This document shows, in pieces, positions 57,224 to 64,000 of a DNA stretch of 64,000 bases. The notes under the pieces are model-generated. The model searched no databases. It was not told the DNA's origin and was given only the letters and a program-made list of their open reading frames with translations. Source of the DNA: Poriferisodalis sp965215815 (GTDB taxonomy: Bacteria; Actinomycetota; Acidimicrobiia; Acidimicrobiales; Poriferisodalaceae). Position 1 is the first letter of the stretch, and the number at the start of each line of letters is the position of its first letter. Position numbers and translations under genes: made by a program. Location: assembly GCF_965215815.1 (NCBI RefSeq), contig NZ_CBDCEO010000013.1:1178001-1242000 (forward strand), written 5' to 3'.

Positions 57224-60200
57224 CTACATCATGGGGCACGGGAGAGCGTCGGGCCCCGTCGTATAGCTCCCCCGTGAGGACCAGGGAAGCTTGACGTCGG
57301 CGCTGACTTTCACCGTGGCGGGGAAGCCGACGCCGTCGGCGGTGACGGCGGCGACGTAGTAGGTGAAGGTGTGGCCGTTGGCGCCGGGCCGGAGCGGTTC
57401 GTGGAGGTAGCTCGTGGTGTTGGCGCCGACGGCGGCGATGTCGTAGCCGTAGCGGCCGTAGTCCGTATTGGGGTTCCGCATGCTCTTCACGGGGTGGCCG
57501 TAGTGGATGCGCATGATCTTGTAGCCGGTGATGCCGCTCACCCCGGCGGGGGCTTGCCAGTTCAGGGTGACCTTCTTGCAGAAGCTGGTTCCCCTGTGCA
57601 TGACGGATCCGGCGATGTCGCTCATGGTGGCTGTCAGGTTCTGCGGCGCGTCGACGGGCCGGGCATAGGGCTGGGTGTTGTAGGTGACCAGGCTGGTCAG
57701 GGGCACCAACGCCAGGGGGGCGCCCAGGTGCGGCGTGCTGGGCCGCACGTCGAGCTCCCGCAGGTTCGCGAGGCCATCGAAGAAGTCGTTGTAGTGGCTG
57801 TTGTTGATGAATTGGATGCCTCGTCCTTCGTATCCCACGTTGGCGAGGCGCAGGGTCTCCAGGCTGTCCAAGCCGTCGAAGATGCCCGCGGGCCAGTCAG
57901 CCGTCTGCAAGAACTGGTTGTCGCTGAGGTCCAGTTCGACCAGGCTTCCCAGGCTGTCGAACACGTCGCTGGGCAACGAGTCCAGCGAGGTGTCGCTGAG
58001 GTCCAGTTCGACCAGGCTGATCAGGCTGTCGAACACGTCGCTGCGCAACGAGCTCATCAAGCTGCCGCTGAGGTCCAGGTGCGTCAGGCCGGAAAGCCCG
58101 TCGAGGTCGGTCCACTTCAGGGACCCGGACTTCGTCACCCGGGCTTCCAGTGCGGTGATGGCCGCCATGCCCTGCCACGAGACCGAATCGCAGGAATCGG
58201 CGCCGGGCGTGGCCGCCAGGATCGCCTGGACCACCTGCGCCGTGCGGCCGCAGATGTCGAACAGGGCCGGGCTCGACTCCGAGTAGGCGCCGGTGCCCTC
58301 GTCGTTCGTCGCCCGCACCTGCACCGCCACGTCGTCGATGGTGCTGGTGGTCAAGCCGGTGATGGTGGTGGTCCGGCCGGTGCCGGTGTGGGACACATCG
58401 TTCCACGACCCGCTGTCGCCCAGCCTGTACCGCACGTCGTAGTCGGTGACCGGCGGGCCGCTGTTGGCCGGCGCCGTCCAGCTCACCGCCAGCCGGTCGG
58501 TCATCGTCCCGACCGTGCGCGCCCTGGGCGCGTCGGGCGCCCCCGGCGGCTCGTCCACGTCGGTCACGGTGATGGTCACCGCGATGGTGGCGGTGTTGGT
58601 GGCGGTGTGGGTGCCGTCGGTGGCGCGCACCTGCACCGAGTAGCTGGACTTGGCCTCGAAGTTGTAGCCGGCCCCGGACTTGGTCCGGATCTGCCCGCTG
58701 GTCGAGTCGATGGCGAACGACCCCGCGTCGGAGCCGCTCAGGCTGTACCGCGGCGTGTCGCCGACGTCGGCGTCGGTGGCCGCCACAGGAGCGCCGACGT
58801 TGGCGCCGCCGCCCGGGTTCTCGGCCACGCTGCGGGCCGCGGGCGCGGTGTCGGCGAACACCGGCGCGCTGTTGTCGGCGGTGCCGACGGTGAACACCTC
58901 GGAGAGGGCGTAGTAGGGCCGGTTCTGCAGATTGACATTGGAAAAACTCGCATTCGCATCGAGGGGATCGCCCGTGCCGTTGAGCCTTCCGTAAGCGACG
59001 CTGTTGTCGCCCAGCGCCGCCGTCGCCGCCGTCCCGTCGCTGTCGCTGCCGGTCCAGACCACACCGTCAGTGGGGAAGGCGACATCGCCGGAGCGGTTCG
59101 TGGGGTTGGCCTCGTCGTCCCAGTCCCCGTCGTAGAAATCCTCGTAGTCGTCGACGATCTTGGAACCGTTCAACCAGTAGACCGGGAGGCCCTTGGCGAT
59201 GTTGGTGTAGGTGGTTCCGGTGTTGTCACGCGCGTCGTCGTCATCGGTGCTGGCGACGACTGCGAACCCCGAGGCGTAGGGCTTGATGGCCCGATGTCCC
59301 GCTCTGGCGTTGCGCTGGGCCTCGTCGTTGTAGTCGTCGATGTCGCTCGACGTTGGACTGAAGGTCCTATGGGTGAGGAACAGGAGCCGGAACTGACCGC
59401 CGGCGGCCACGCCGCTGGGCTTGAGCTCCCAGTTCAGCGCGATGGTGGTCGCCGTGGCGGTCGTGCCCTGGCCCGAGGCCGACCAGGCGGTGACGCCCTC
59501 GCGGTTCCCCGCCCGCACCTGCACCTCATAAGCCGTGCCGGCGGTCAGGCCGGGGATCGTGACTGTGAGGCCGGTGCCGTTGTGGGGCCGTTCGATCCAG
59601 TTCCCGCTGCCGTCGGTCCTGTACCGCACGTCGTAGTCGTTGATCGGGTGGCTGGTGTTGGCCGGCGCCGTCCAGCGCACGTGCAAATGGCTCGTGCTGC
59701 CCACCGCGCTCACCGTCGGCGCGCCCGGCGCGACCGAAGGCGGCTCGTCCACGTCGGTCACGGTGATGGCCACGGCAATGGTGGCGCTGTAGGTGCCGTC
59801 GGTGACGGTCACCTCCACCGAGTAGCGGGACTTGGTCTCGTGGTCATAGGACACCCCGGCCTTGGTCAGGATCCGCCCGCTGGTCATGCCAATGTCGAAC
59901 GACGCCGCGTCCGTGCCCCCCAAGCTGTAGGTCAGCGTGTCACCGAAGTCCGCGTCGGTGGCCGCCACGAGGGCGCCGACGTTGGTGAAGGCGTGGGAGT
60001 TCTCCGGCACGCTGCGGGATGCCGGGTCCGAATCGATGAACACCGGCACGCTGCCGCCCACCGTGAATACCTCGGAGAGGGCGTAGTACCGGTAGTTGGA
60101 ATTGCTTGAGAAGTGGTTAACGACGCCGCCAATGCTCGCACCAAGGGGACTGCCCGAAGCGGTGAGGAGTCCGATAGCGACGTCAGATTCGCCTAACGCA

Positions 60201-61198
60201 AACGATGTTCCGTTGACGATCTCCTCAGTCCCGTTGCTGTTGCTTCCGGTCCAGATCCAGGTGTTGTTGGAGCCGACTCTGTTGCCGTTGCGGCCCCGGG
60301 GGTTGGCCTCGTCGTCCCAGGAGCCGTCGTGGAAGTCCTCGTAGTGGTCGGCGACCTTGGAGCCGTTGAGCCAGTGGATGGGGACCCCCTTGTTGGTGTT
60401 GGTGTAGGCGGTCGCGGCGTTGTCGCGGGCGTCGTCGTCGGCGGTGCTGGCGACGACGCGGAAACCGGAGCTGTAAGGCTTGATGGCGGAGTGGGCATTG
60501 CTGGCGTTGGCCTGGGACTGGACGTAGTCGTTGTAGTCGTCAATGTCGGAGGACGTCGAGGCGTGGCCTGCGTAGGTGACGAACAACAGCCGGAACTGGC
60601 CGCCGGCGGCCAGGCCGCTGGGTGTGAGGGCCCAGTTCAGGGGCACGACCGAGTCGGCATCGGTGAAGACCGCGAGTCTGGGCACCACCTGCACGAACTC
60701 CAACGTTCCCTCCTTTTGGCCCTCTTGGTTGGCTGTTTGGTCCTCTTGGTCGGCTGTTGCGGGCTCCGGTGGGGCCGGGGTGTCGGCTCTGACGTAGCCG
60801 GACCACTGGCTGACGCCGGCGGGGCTGACCGCCTTCACCCGGTAGACGTAGGTGCTCGACGCCGATACCGAACTGTCGGTGTAGCTGGTCTCGGGACCGG
60901 CGTTGGCCTCGATCACGTGGAAGACGCCCACTGCGTCCACGTCGCGGTTGCGGCGAAGGATCGCGTAGTGGGTGACTGTCTGGTCCGTTGAGGCCGTCCA
61001 GGTGAGGGTGACCTCATCGTGCTCGGCCGAGGCCCCGAGGTTGTGGGGCTTGGCCGGGGGGTTGGCGCCGACCGCAGCCGGAGTCGGGGCCACCTCCTGG
61101 TTCTGGGCCCAAGCGGGGACAGCCACGACAACGGTGGCCACCAGCGCCACAGCAGCGCCCACCAGAATGGCGCGTCTCACGGCGCTAGGCGGGCTCAT
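57224..61198 (-). CDS. large secreted modular protein: fibronectin III, cadherin-like, LRR and a duplicated ~190-residue domain
   Basis: 1324 residues. Signal peptide 1-31 (ending AWAQ). Fibronectin III at about 48-140; domain A of the duplicated type at about 186-383; cadherin-like repeat at 385-485 (YSLGGTDAASFDI); FN3 at 490-580; domain B at 584-772; cadherin-like at 778-885; FN3 at 888-980; leucine-rich repeats at 1025-1150 (LVELDLSDNQFL); a C-terminal FN3-like part from 1185. Domains A and B share AAGGQFRLLF, SSDIDDYND, WLNGSKV/I, YEDF-DG-WDDEAN and RYYALSEVFTVG. No sortase or membrane anchor, so released or held by an unknown mechanism. Probable adhesin or host-contact protein. Confidence 0.85.
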   Translation of the reverse strand: MSPPSAVRRAILVGAAVALVATVVVAVPAWAQNQEVAPTPAAVGANPPAKPHNLGASAEHDEVTLTWTASTDQTVTHYAILRRNRDVDAVGVFHVIEANAGPETSYTDSSVSASSTYVYRVKAVSPAGVSQWSGYVRADTPAPPEPATADQEDQTANQEGQKEGTLEFVQVVPRLAVFTDADSVVPLNWALTPSGLAAGGQFRLLFVTYAGHASTSSDIDDYNDYVQSQANASNAHSAIKPYSSGFRVVASTADDDARDNAATAYTNTNKGVPIHWLNGSKVADHYEDFHDGSWDDEANPRGRNGNRVGSNNTWIWTGSNSNGTEEIVNGTSFALGESDVAIGLLTASGSPLGASIGGVVNHFSSNSNYRYYALSEVFTVGGSVPVFIDSDPASRSVPENSHAFTNVGALVAATDADFGDTLTYSLGGTDAASFDIGMTSGRILTKAGVSYDHETKSRYSVEVTVTDGTYSATIAVAITVTDVDEPPSVAPGAPTVSAVGSTSHLHVRWTAPANTSHPINDYDVRYRTDGSGNWIERPHNGTGLTVTIPGLTAGTAYEVQVRAGNREGVTAWSASGQGTTATATTIALNWELKPSGVAAGGQFRLLFLTHRTFSPTSSDIDDYNDEAQRNARAGHRAIKPYASGFAVVASTDDDDARDNTGTTYTNIAKGLPVYWLNGSKIVDDYEDFYDGDWDDEANPTNRSGDVAFPTDGVVWTGSDSDGTAATAALGDNSVAYGRLNGTGDPLDANASFSNVNLQNRPYYALSEVFTVGTADNSAPVFADTAPAARSVAENPGGGANVGAPVAATDADVGDTPRYSLSGSDAGSFAIDSTSGQIRTKSGAGYNFEAKSSYSVQVRATDGTHTATNTATIAVTITVTDVDEPPGAPDAPRARTVGTMTDRLAVSWTAPANSGPPVTDYDVRYRLGDSGSWNDVSHTGTGRTTTITGLTTSTIDDVAVQVRATNDEGTGAYSESSPALFDICGRTAQVVQAILAATPGADSCDSVSWQGMAAITALEARVTKSGSLKWTDLDGLSGLTHLDLSGSLMSSLRSDVFDSLISLVELDLSDTSLDSLPSDVFDSLGSLVELDLSDNQFLQTADWPAGIFDGLDSLETLRLANVGYEGRGIQFINNSHYNDFFDGLANLRELDVRPSTPHLGAPLALVPLTSLVTYNTQPYARPVDAPQNLTATMSDIAGSVMHRGTSFCKKVTLNWQAPAGVSGITGYKIMRIHYGHPVKSMRNPNTDYGRYGYDIAAVGANTTSYLHEPLRPGANGHTFTYYVAAVTADGVGFPATVKVSADVKLPWSSRGSYTTGPDALPCPMM

Positions 61199-61238
61199 GG
61201 ACCCGGGCTTGCCGGGGTTGCGGGAACGGCGCGATCTA

Positions 61239-61252
61239 GGGGGGGGGGGGGG
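61239..61252 (+). repeat. G14 homopolymer upstream of the surface protein gene
   Basis: Fourteen consecutive G (C on the coding strand), 41-54 bases before the start codon. A TAGATC on the minus strand directly after it could be the -10 element, which would put the tract in the spacer. Confidence 0.9.
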
Positions 61253-61464
61253 TCTGCGACACGGCTAAAACCACCTTCGAATTCTTCGTTGTGCAGCGCT
61301 TGTGCTCAGCGCGTGGCCAGATATGAGGCACCGTCACATAATTATGAGACGTCAAGATACTGTAGAGCACGTCCGCGAGCAGACCGTCCGCAAACGAACC
61401 CGCGCCGGACGCCGCGTCGCCGGCGTGATTCGCATCTCGTCGGCGCCCTGATTCAGGCGTCAGC

Positions 61465-61944
61465 TCAGCGGTGGTTGCTGAAGAAGCGGCTGAGCAGCTC
61501 GCCGCATTCGTCTTCGAGCACGCCGCCGATCACCTCTGAGTTGTGGTTGAAGCGCGGGTCCACCAGCAGGTTGTAGAGGGTCGCCGCGGCACCCGCCTTC
61601 GGGTCGTAGGCCCCGAACACCACCCGGGCCACTCGCGCTGACAGGGCTGCACCTGCGCACATGGGGCAGGGTTCGAGCGTCACCGCCAGCGTTGCGTCCT
61701 CGAGCCGCCAGTCGCCGCTCGCGGCCGCGGCGTCTCGCAGGGCCAGCACCTCGGCATGGGCGGTGGGGTCGTTCGTGGTCTCGCGTTCGTTGTGGCGCGC
61801 CGCGACGACCTCGTCGCCGACGATCACCACGGCGCCCACGGGCACCTCGCCGACTGACGCAGCCAGCCGGGCCTGCTCCAATGCCAGCTCAATGGCTGCT
61901 TCGTCCGTCACACCGAGAGTGTGGCCGCTCTTTCGTGGCGTCAT
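61465..61944 (-). CDS. tadA: tRNA adenosine(34) deaminase
   Basis: 159 residues. Converts A34 of tRNA-Arg(ACG) to inosine. Zinc/active-site motifs HAEVLALRDAA (the His-Ala-Glu) and EPCPMCAGA. Also GAVVIVGDEVVAARHN and DPRFNHNSEVIGGV. Start overlaps the stop of the sterol desaturase gene. An ATG 11 residues inside the frame is an alternative start. Confidence 0.94.
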   Translation of the reverse strand: MTPRKSGHTLGVTDEAAIELALEQARLAASVGEVPVGAVVIVGDEVVAARHNERETTNDPTAHAEVLALRDAAAASGDWRLEDATLAVTLEPCPMCAGAALSARVARVVFGAYDPKAGAAATLYNLLVDPRFNHNSEVIGGVLEDECGELLSRFFSNHR

Positions 61945-62939
61945 GCAGTCGTTATGCCGCGGCGGGCTTTGGCTCGCTCGCGCATCCGGGCGTGGGCCTC
62001 GGGCGTGCCGTCGTGGAAGGTGCCGAACAGCTTGTCGAGCGGCACGGGCCTATTGCCGTAGTTGCACTCGAAGTAACGATGGTGCAGGTGGTGGAAGTAG
62101 TCGGCTCCCGCCATGGTGGGTCCGGAGCGCTTGCCGATTTCGAAGCGCTCGAAACCCGAGTGGGAAAACGCCGTTGCGACGCTGTTGGACAGCAAGGTGA
62201 GGATCAAGATGAACGGGTGAGCGGGCACCACCCACCACAGCACAATCATGCTGAGGTACATCATGTGCTCGACCGGGTGCATCGACAGCCCGCTCCACGG
62301 CCCCGTGTTCACATTGTGGTGGTGCAGGTAGTGCACGTGGTCATAGACCCAGCGCATGTGCAGCACCCGGTGGATGCCATAAAAGTGAGTCACCGACCAC
62401 AGAGACGCAATCACCGTGAGCGCGCAGATGTACAGCCATGCCGAGTCCCACTCCACCGACGGGATCCAGTCGTTGGCGTAGAACCACAAGGTGAGTGCCT
62501 CATACGCCGACCAGACCCCGCAGCCGCTGACCAAGCACCAGAACACGTTGTCTCGGGTCTGGTTGTTCCACAGGAACGACCGGTTCGTGGTGCTGAGCCA
62601 TCGACGGTTGTACTTGTAGCGCTGCTGCTGGACCCGCCTGACGTACAGCGCCATATGCAGTGTTCCTGCGACCAGCGTGAACACGATCACGTTGCGGAGG
62701 TAGATCTCCAGAATCCACCTGGGGCTCAAGTTCTCCATGCGCTCCATGGATGGCGTGAAGAAGTTCCACACCACCGCGGACATCGCCACCCAGAGCATTC
62801 CCTGCGGAAGCATCATTAAGCCAATGTGCCGCAGCGTCGCGATCGGCCGGGGCGGCCAGTCCAGGATCGTCGACACCGAGATGGGCAGGTCCGGCTCAAA
62901 ACCCTTGGTTTCGATGCCGCGTGACCCGCTGCCGGTCAT
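61941..62939 (-). CDS. sterol desaturase/fatty acid hydroxylase family protein
   Basis: 332 residues from the ATG at 62939; the frame extends upstream through a tRNA gene and is not coding there. Four to five hydrophobic segments. Histidine motifs of membrane di-iron hydroxylases: HFYGIHRVLH, HVHYLHHHN, HPVEHMMY and HHLHHRYFECNYGN. Hydroxylates or desaturates a lipid; the substrate is unknown. Coupled to tadA by an ATGA overlap. Confidence 0.9.
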   Translation of the reverse strand: MTGSGSRGIETKGFEPDLPISVSTILDWPPRPIATLRHIGLMMLPQGMLWVAMSAVVWNFFTPSMERMENLSPRWILEIYLRNVIVFTLVAGTLHMALYVRRVQQQRYKYNRRWLSTTNRSFLWNNQTRDNVFWCLVSGCGVWSAYEALTLWFYANDWIPSVEWDSAWLYICALTVIASLWSVTHFYGIHRVLHMRWVYDHVHYLHHHNVNTGPWSGLSMHPVEHMMYLSMIVLWWVVPAHPFILILTLLSNSVATAFSHSGFERFEIGKRSGPTMAGADYFHHLHHRYFECNYGNRPVPLDKLFGTFHDGTPEAHARMRERAKARRGITTA

Positions 62940-62958
62940 GACTTCCGAGTCTGTCACG

Positions 62959-63047
62959 CGGAGAGTGTGGGATTCGAACCCACGGAGGCCGATGAAAGCC
63001 TCACACGCTTTCCAAGCGAGCCCATTCGTCCGCTCTGGCAACTCTCC
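62959..63047 (-). tRNA. tRNA-Ser (anticodon GGA)
   Basis: Acceptor GGAGAGT with ACTCTCC, anticodon loop containing TTGGAAA in CTCGC/GCGTG-like stem, long variable arm and T arm GTGGGTTCGAATCCCAC. Confidence 0.93.
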
Positions 63048-63080
63048 GAAATGCATACGGGACCGGCAAGCCGATCCCGT

Positions 63081-63218
63081 GTGTCGCCGTCTGGCGAGGC
63101 GGCCAGGCGATCTGCGGCACACAACAAGGTCCGCTGAGAGCTGCTGCCTCCCGGCCCTGACTCGGTTCACGGGTCGCCGTTGCACAGGACCCGGCCGCCA
63201 CGTCAGACGGCGACACAC
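63081..63218 (-). ncRNA. ffs: signal recognition particle RNA (small type), with extended stem
   Basis: The SRP domain IV core is on the minus strand: GTCAGGGCCGGGAGGCAGC, a GNRA tetraloop (GGGA) closed by GCC/GGC, followed by AGCAGC. Arms GGCGGCC (63200-63194) and GGCCGCC (63104-63098) close the core (about 103 bases), and a further 12-bp pairing outside (TGTCGCCGTCTG against CAGACGGCGACA) extends it. Bacterial SRP RNA often lies next to dnaX, as here. Exact ends are uncertain. Confidence 0.8.
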
Positions 63219-63258
63219 TCCAAACGCTAACCGCAGAACCGCCTGAACAGTCGCCGTT

Positions 63259-63264
63259 AGGATC
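63259..63264 (+). promoter_or_regulatory. -10 element of dnaX
   Basis: TAGGAT, 9 bases before the ATG at 63274; leader of at most a few bases. Confidence 0.4.
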
Positions 63265-63273
63265 GCCGCGAGA

Positions 63274-64000
63274 TGCCGCACCAGTCGCTTTACCGGAGGT
63301 TCCGACCTCAGCGGTTTGCAGAGGTGGTCGGACAGCCTCACCTGGTCCGGGCCTTGAGCAATGCCGTCCGCGAGGACCGCGTCGGCCATGCGTACCTGCT
63401 GAGCGGCCCCCGCGGCACCGGCAAGACCTCTACCGCACGCATCCTGGCCAAAGCGCTCAACTGCGAGGCGCTCGGCGACGACGGGGAACCGTGCGGTACG
63501 TGCCACAGTTGCACCGCAGTTGCCGCGGGCACCTCGTTGGACCTCATCGAGCTTGACGCAGCGTCCAACAACTCGGTCAACCACATCCGCGACATGACCG
63601 AGAAGGCAGCCCTCGTCAGCTCCGGGCGCCGCAAGGTGTACCTGCTCGACGAGGTGCACATGCTGTCCACTGCGGCCTCGAATGCGCTGCTCAAGACTTT
63701 GGAGGAACCGCCGTCCCACGTCGTGTTCATCCTGGCCACGACCGATCCGCACAAGGTGCTGCCCACCATTCGCAGCCGCACTCAGCAGTTCGAGCTGTCG
63801 CTAGTCGGCGCGGACGAGATGGCCCCGCACGTGCGAGCCATCGCCGATGCGGCTGGAGCGCCAATCGACGACGTGGTCGTGGACTACGTGACCGAACGCG
63901 GCGGCGGATCCGTGCGTGACGCGCTCTCCGCGCTCGATACCGTGCTGGCGGCCGGGGGCATTCCCGACGACCGCACCGACGTGAACGCACTGGTGCAGGC
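63274..64000 (+). CDS. dnaX: DNA polymerase III subunit gamma/tau (3' end outside window)
   Basis: 242 codons visible. Clamp-loader ATPase that loads the beta clamp. YRRFRPQRFAEVVGQ, Walker A GPRGTGKTS, the zinc cluster CGTCHSC, Walker B VYLLDEVHML, TLEEPPSHVVFILATTDPHKV and RSRTQQFEL are all present. Confidence 0.97.

Noticed and set aside
57371..60109. 912-codon open frame opposite the surface protein
   Set aside because: Shadow of the minus-strand repeats: composition is Gly/Val/Arg-rich low complexity with no domain, and the opposite frame has a signal peptide and clear domains.
62940..63752. Upstream extension of the sterol desaturase frame
   Set aside because: Crosses a tRNA-Ser, the SRP RNA and dnaX, so it cannot be coding.

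Overview
The window is GC-rich, densely coding and carries the hallmarks of an actinobacterium. The left end has the FHA - FHA - PP2C phosphatase - SEDS (RodA/FtsW) - penicillin-binding protein operon that Actinobacteria keep near pknA/pknB. There is also an Ada-AlkA fusion, a PAC2 protein, SURF1, a TauE/SafE permease and many start codons lying 6-8 bases behind a TANNNT hexamer, which is typical of leaderless actinobacterial mRNAs. A secreted protein built from fibronectin III, cadherin-like and leucine-rich parts, several acyl-CoA dehydrogenases and the complete histidine utilisation set fit a heterotrophic member of the Acidimicrobiia, possibly host-associated. That placement is an inference from gene content only.

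Layout. 0-4.4 kb: cell-wall/signalling operon (minus strand), whose penicillin-binding protein has lost its catalytic motifs. 4.4-6.8: tRNA-Leu and alkylation repair (ogt, ada-alkA). 6.8-8.3: an XRE/ImmA peptidase plus PIN protein module. 8.4-15.4: DUF4349 lipoprotein, glutaryl-CoA dehydrogenase, a sulfide-oxidation pair (ETHE1-like plus rhodanese), nitroreductase and a ClC channel. 15.5-19.4: two tRNA-Ser genes and a 3.6-kb island flanked by a 44-bp direct repeat of the tRNA-Ser(UGA) 3' end; it carries a HicA-like pair, an AAA ATPase with its own palindrome, and a nucleotidyltransferase pair. 19.4-28.1: hutH-iclR facing hutU-def-hutF-hutI-FAD oxidase. 28.1-31.3: pheA, larB, larC. 31.4-33.1: tRNA-Arg and a second ImmA-PIN (DUF4411) module. 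33.1-39.6: FAD oxidoreductase, fused 5-oxoprolinase, acyl-CoA dehydrogenase. 39.7-46.1: beta-propeller lipoprotein, PAC2 protein, aroC, TauE, PatB-like lyase. 46.2-52.6: DUF4143 ATPase, SURF1, S9 peptidase, xseB-xseA. 52.7-57.1: tRNA-Ser, Ig-domain metallopeptidase, transposase remnant, MazEF-like and HipBA-like modules. 57.2-64: giant surface protein with a G14 tract upstream, tadA, sterol desaturase, tRNA-Ser, SRP RNA and the start of dnaX.

How genes work together. The hut genes encode histidine to urocanate to imidazolone propionate to formiminoglutamate to N-formylglutamate. No HutG is present in the cluster; a peptide-deformylase homologue with all metal ligands occupies that slot and overlaps hutF by 4 bases, so it may perform the last deformylation. 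TadA and its tRNA-Arg(ACG) substrate are both here, as are all four tRNA-Ser isoacceptors (GCU, UGA, CGA, GGA).

The most unusual items are the Def in the hut operon, the tRNA-Ser flanked island without an integrase, the catalytically dead penicillin-binding protein with a divergent SEDS partner, and the surface protein with an unnamed ~190-residue duplicated domain and a homopolymer in its upstream region. The window holds six toxin-antitoxin-like pairs. All calls come from reading motifs; no database search was possible.
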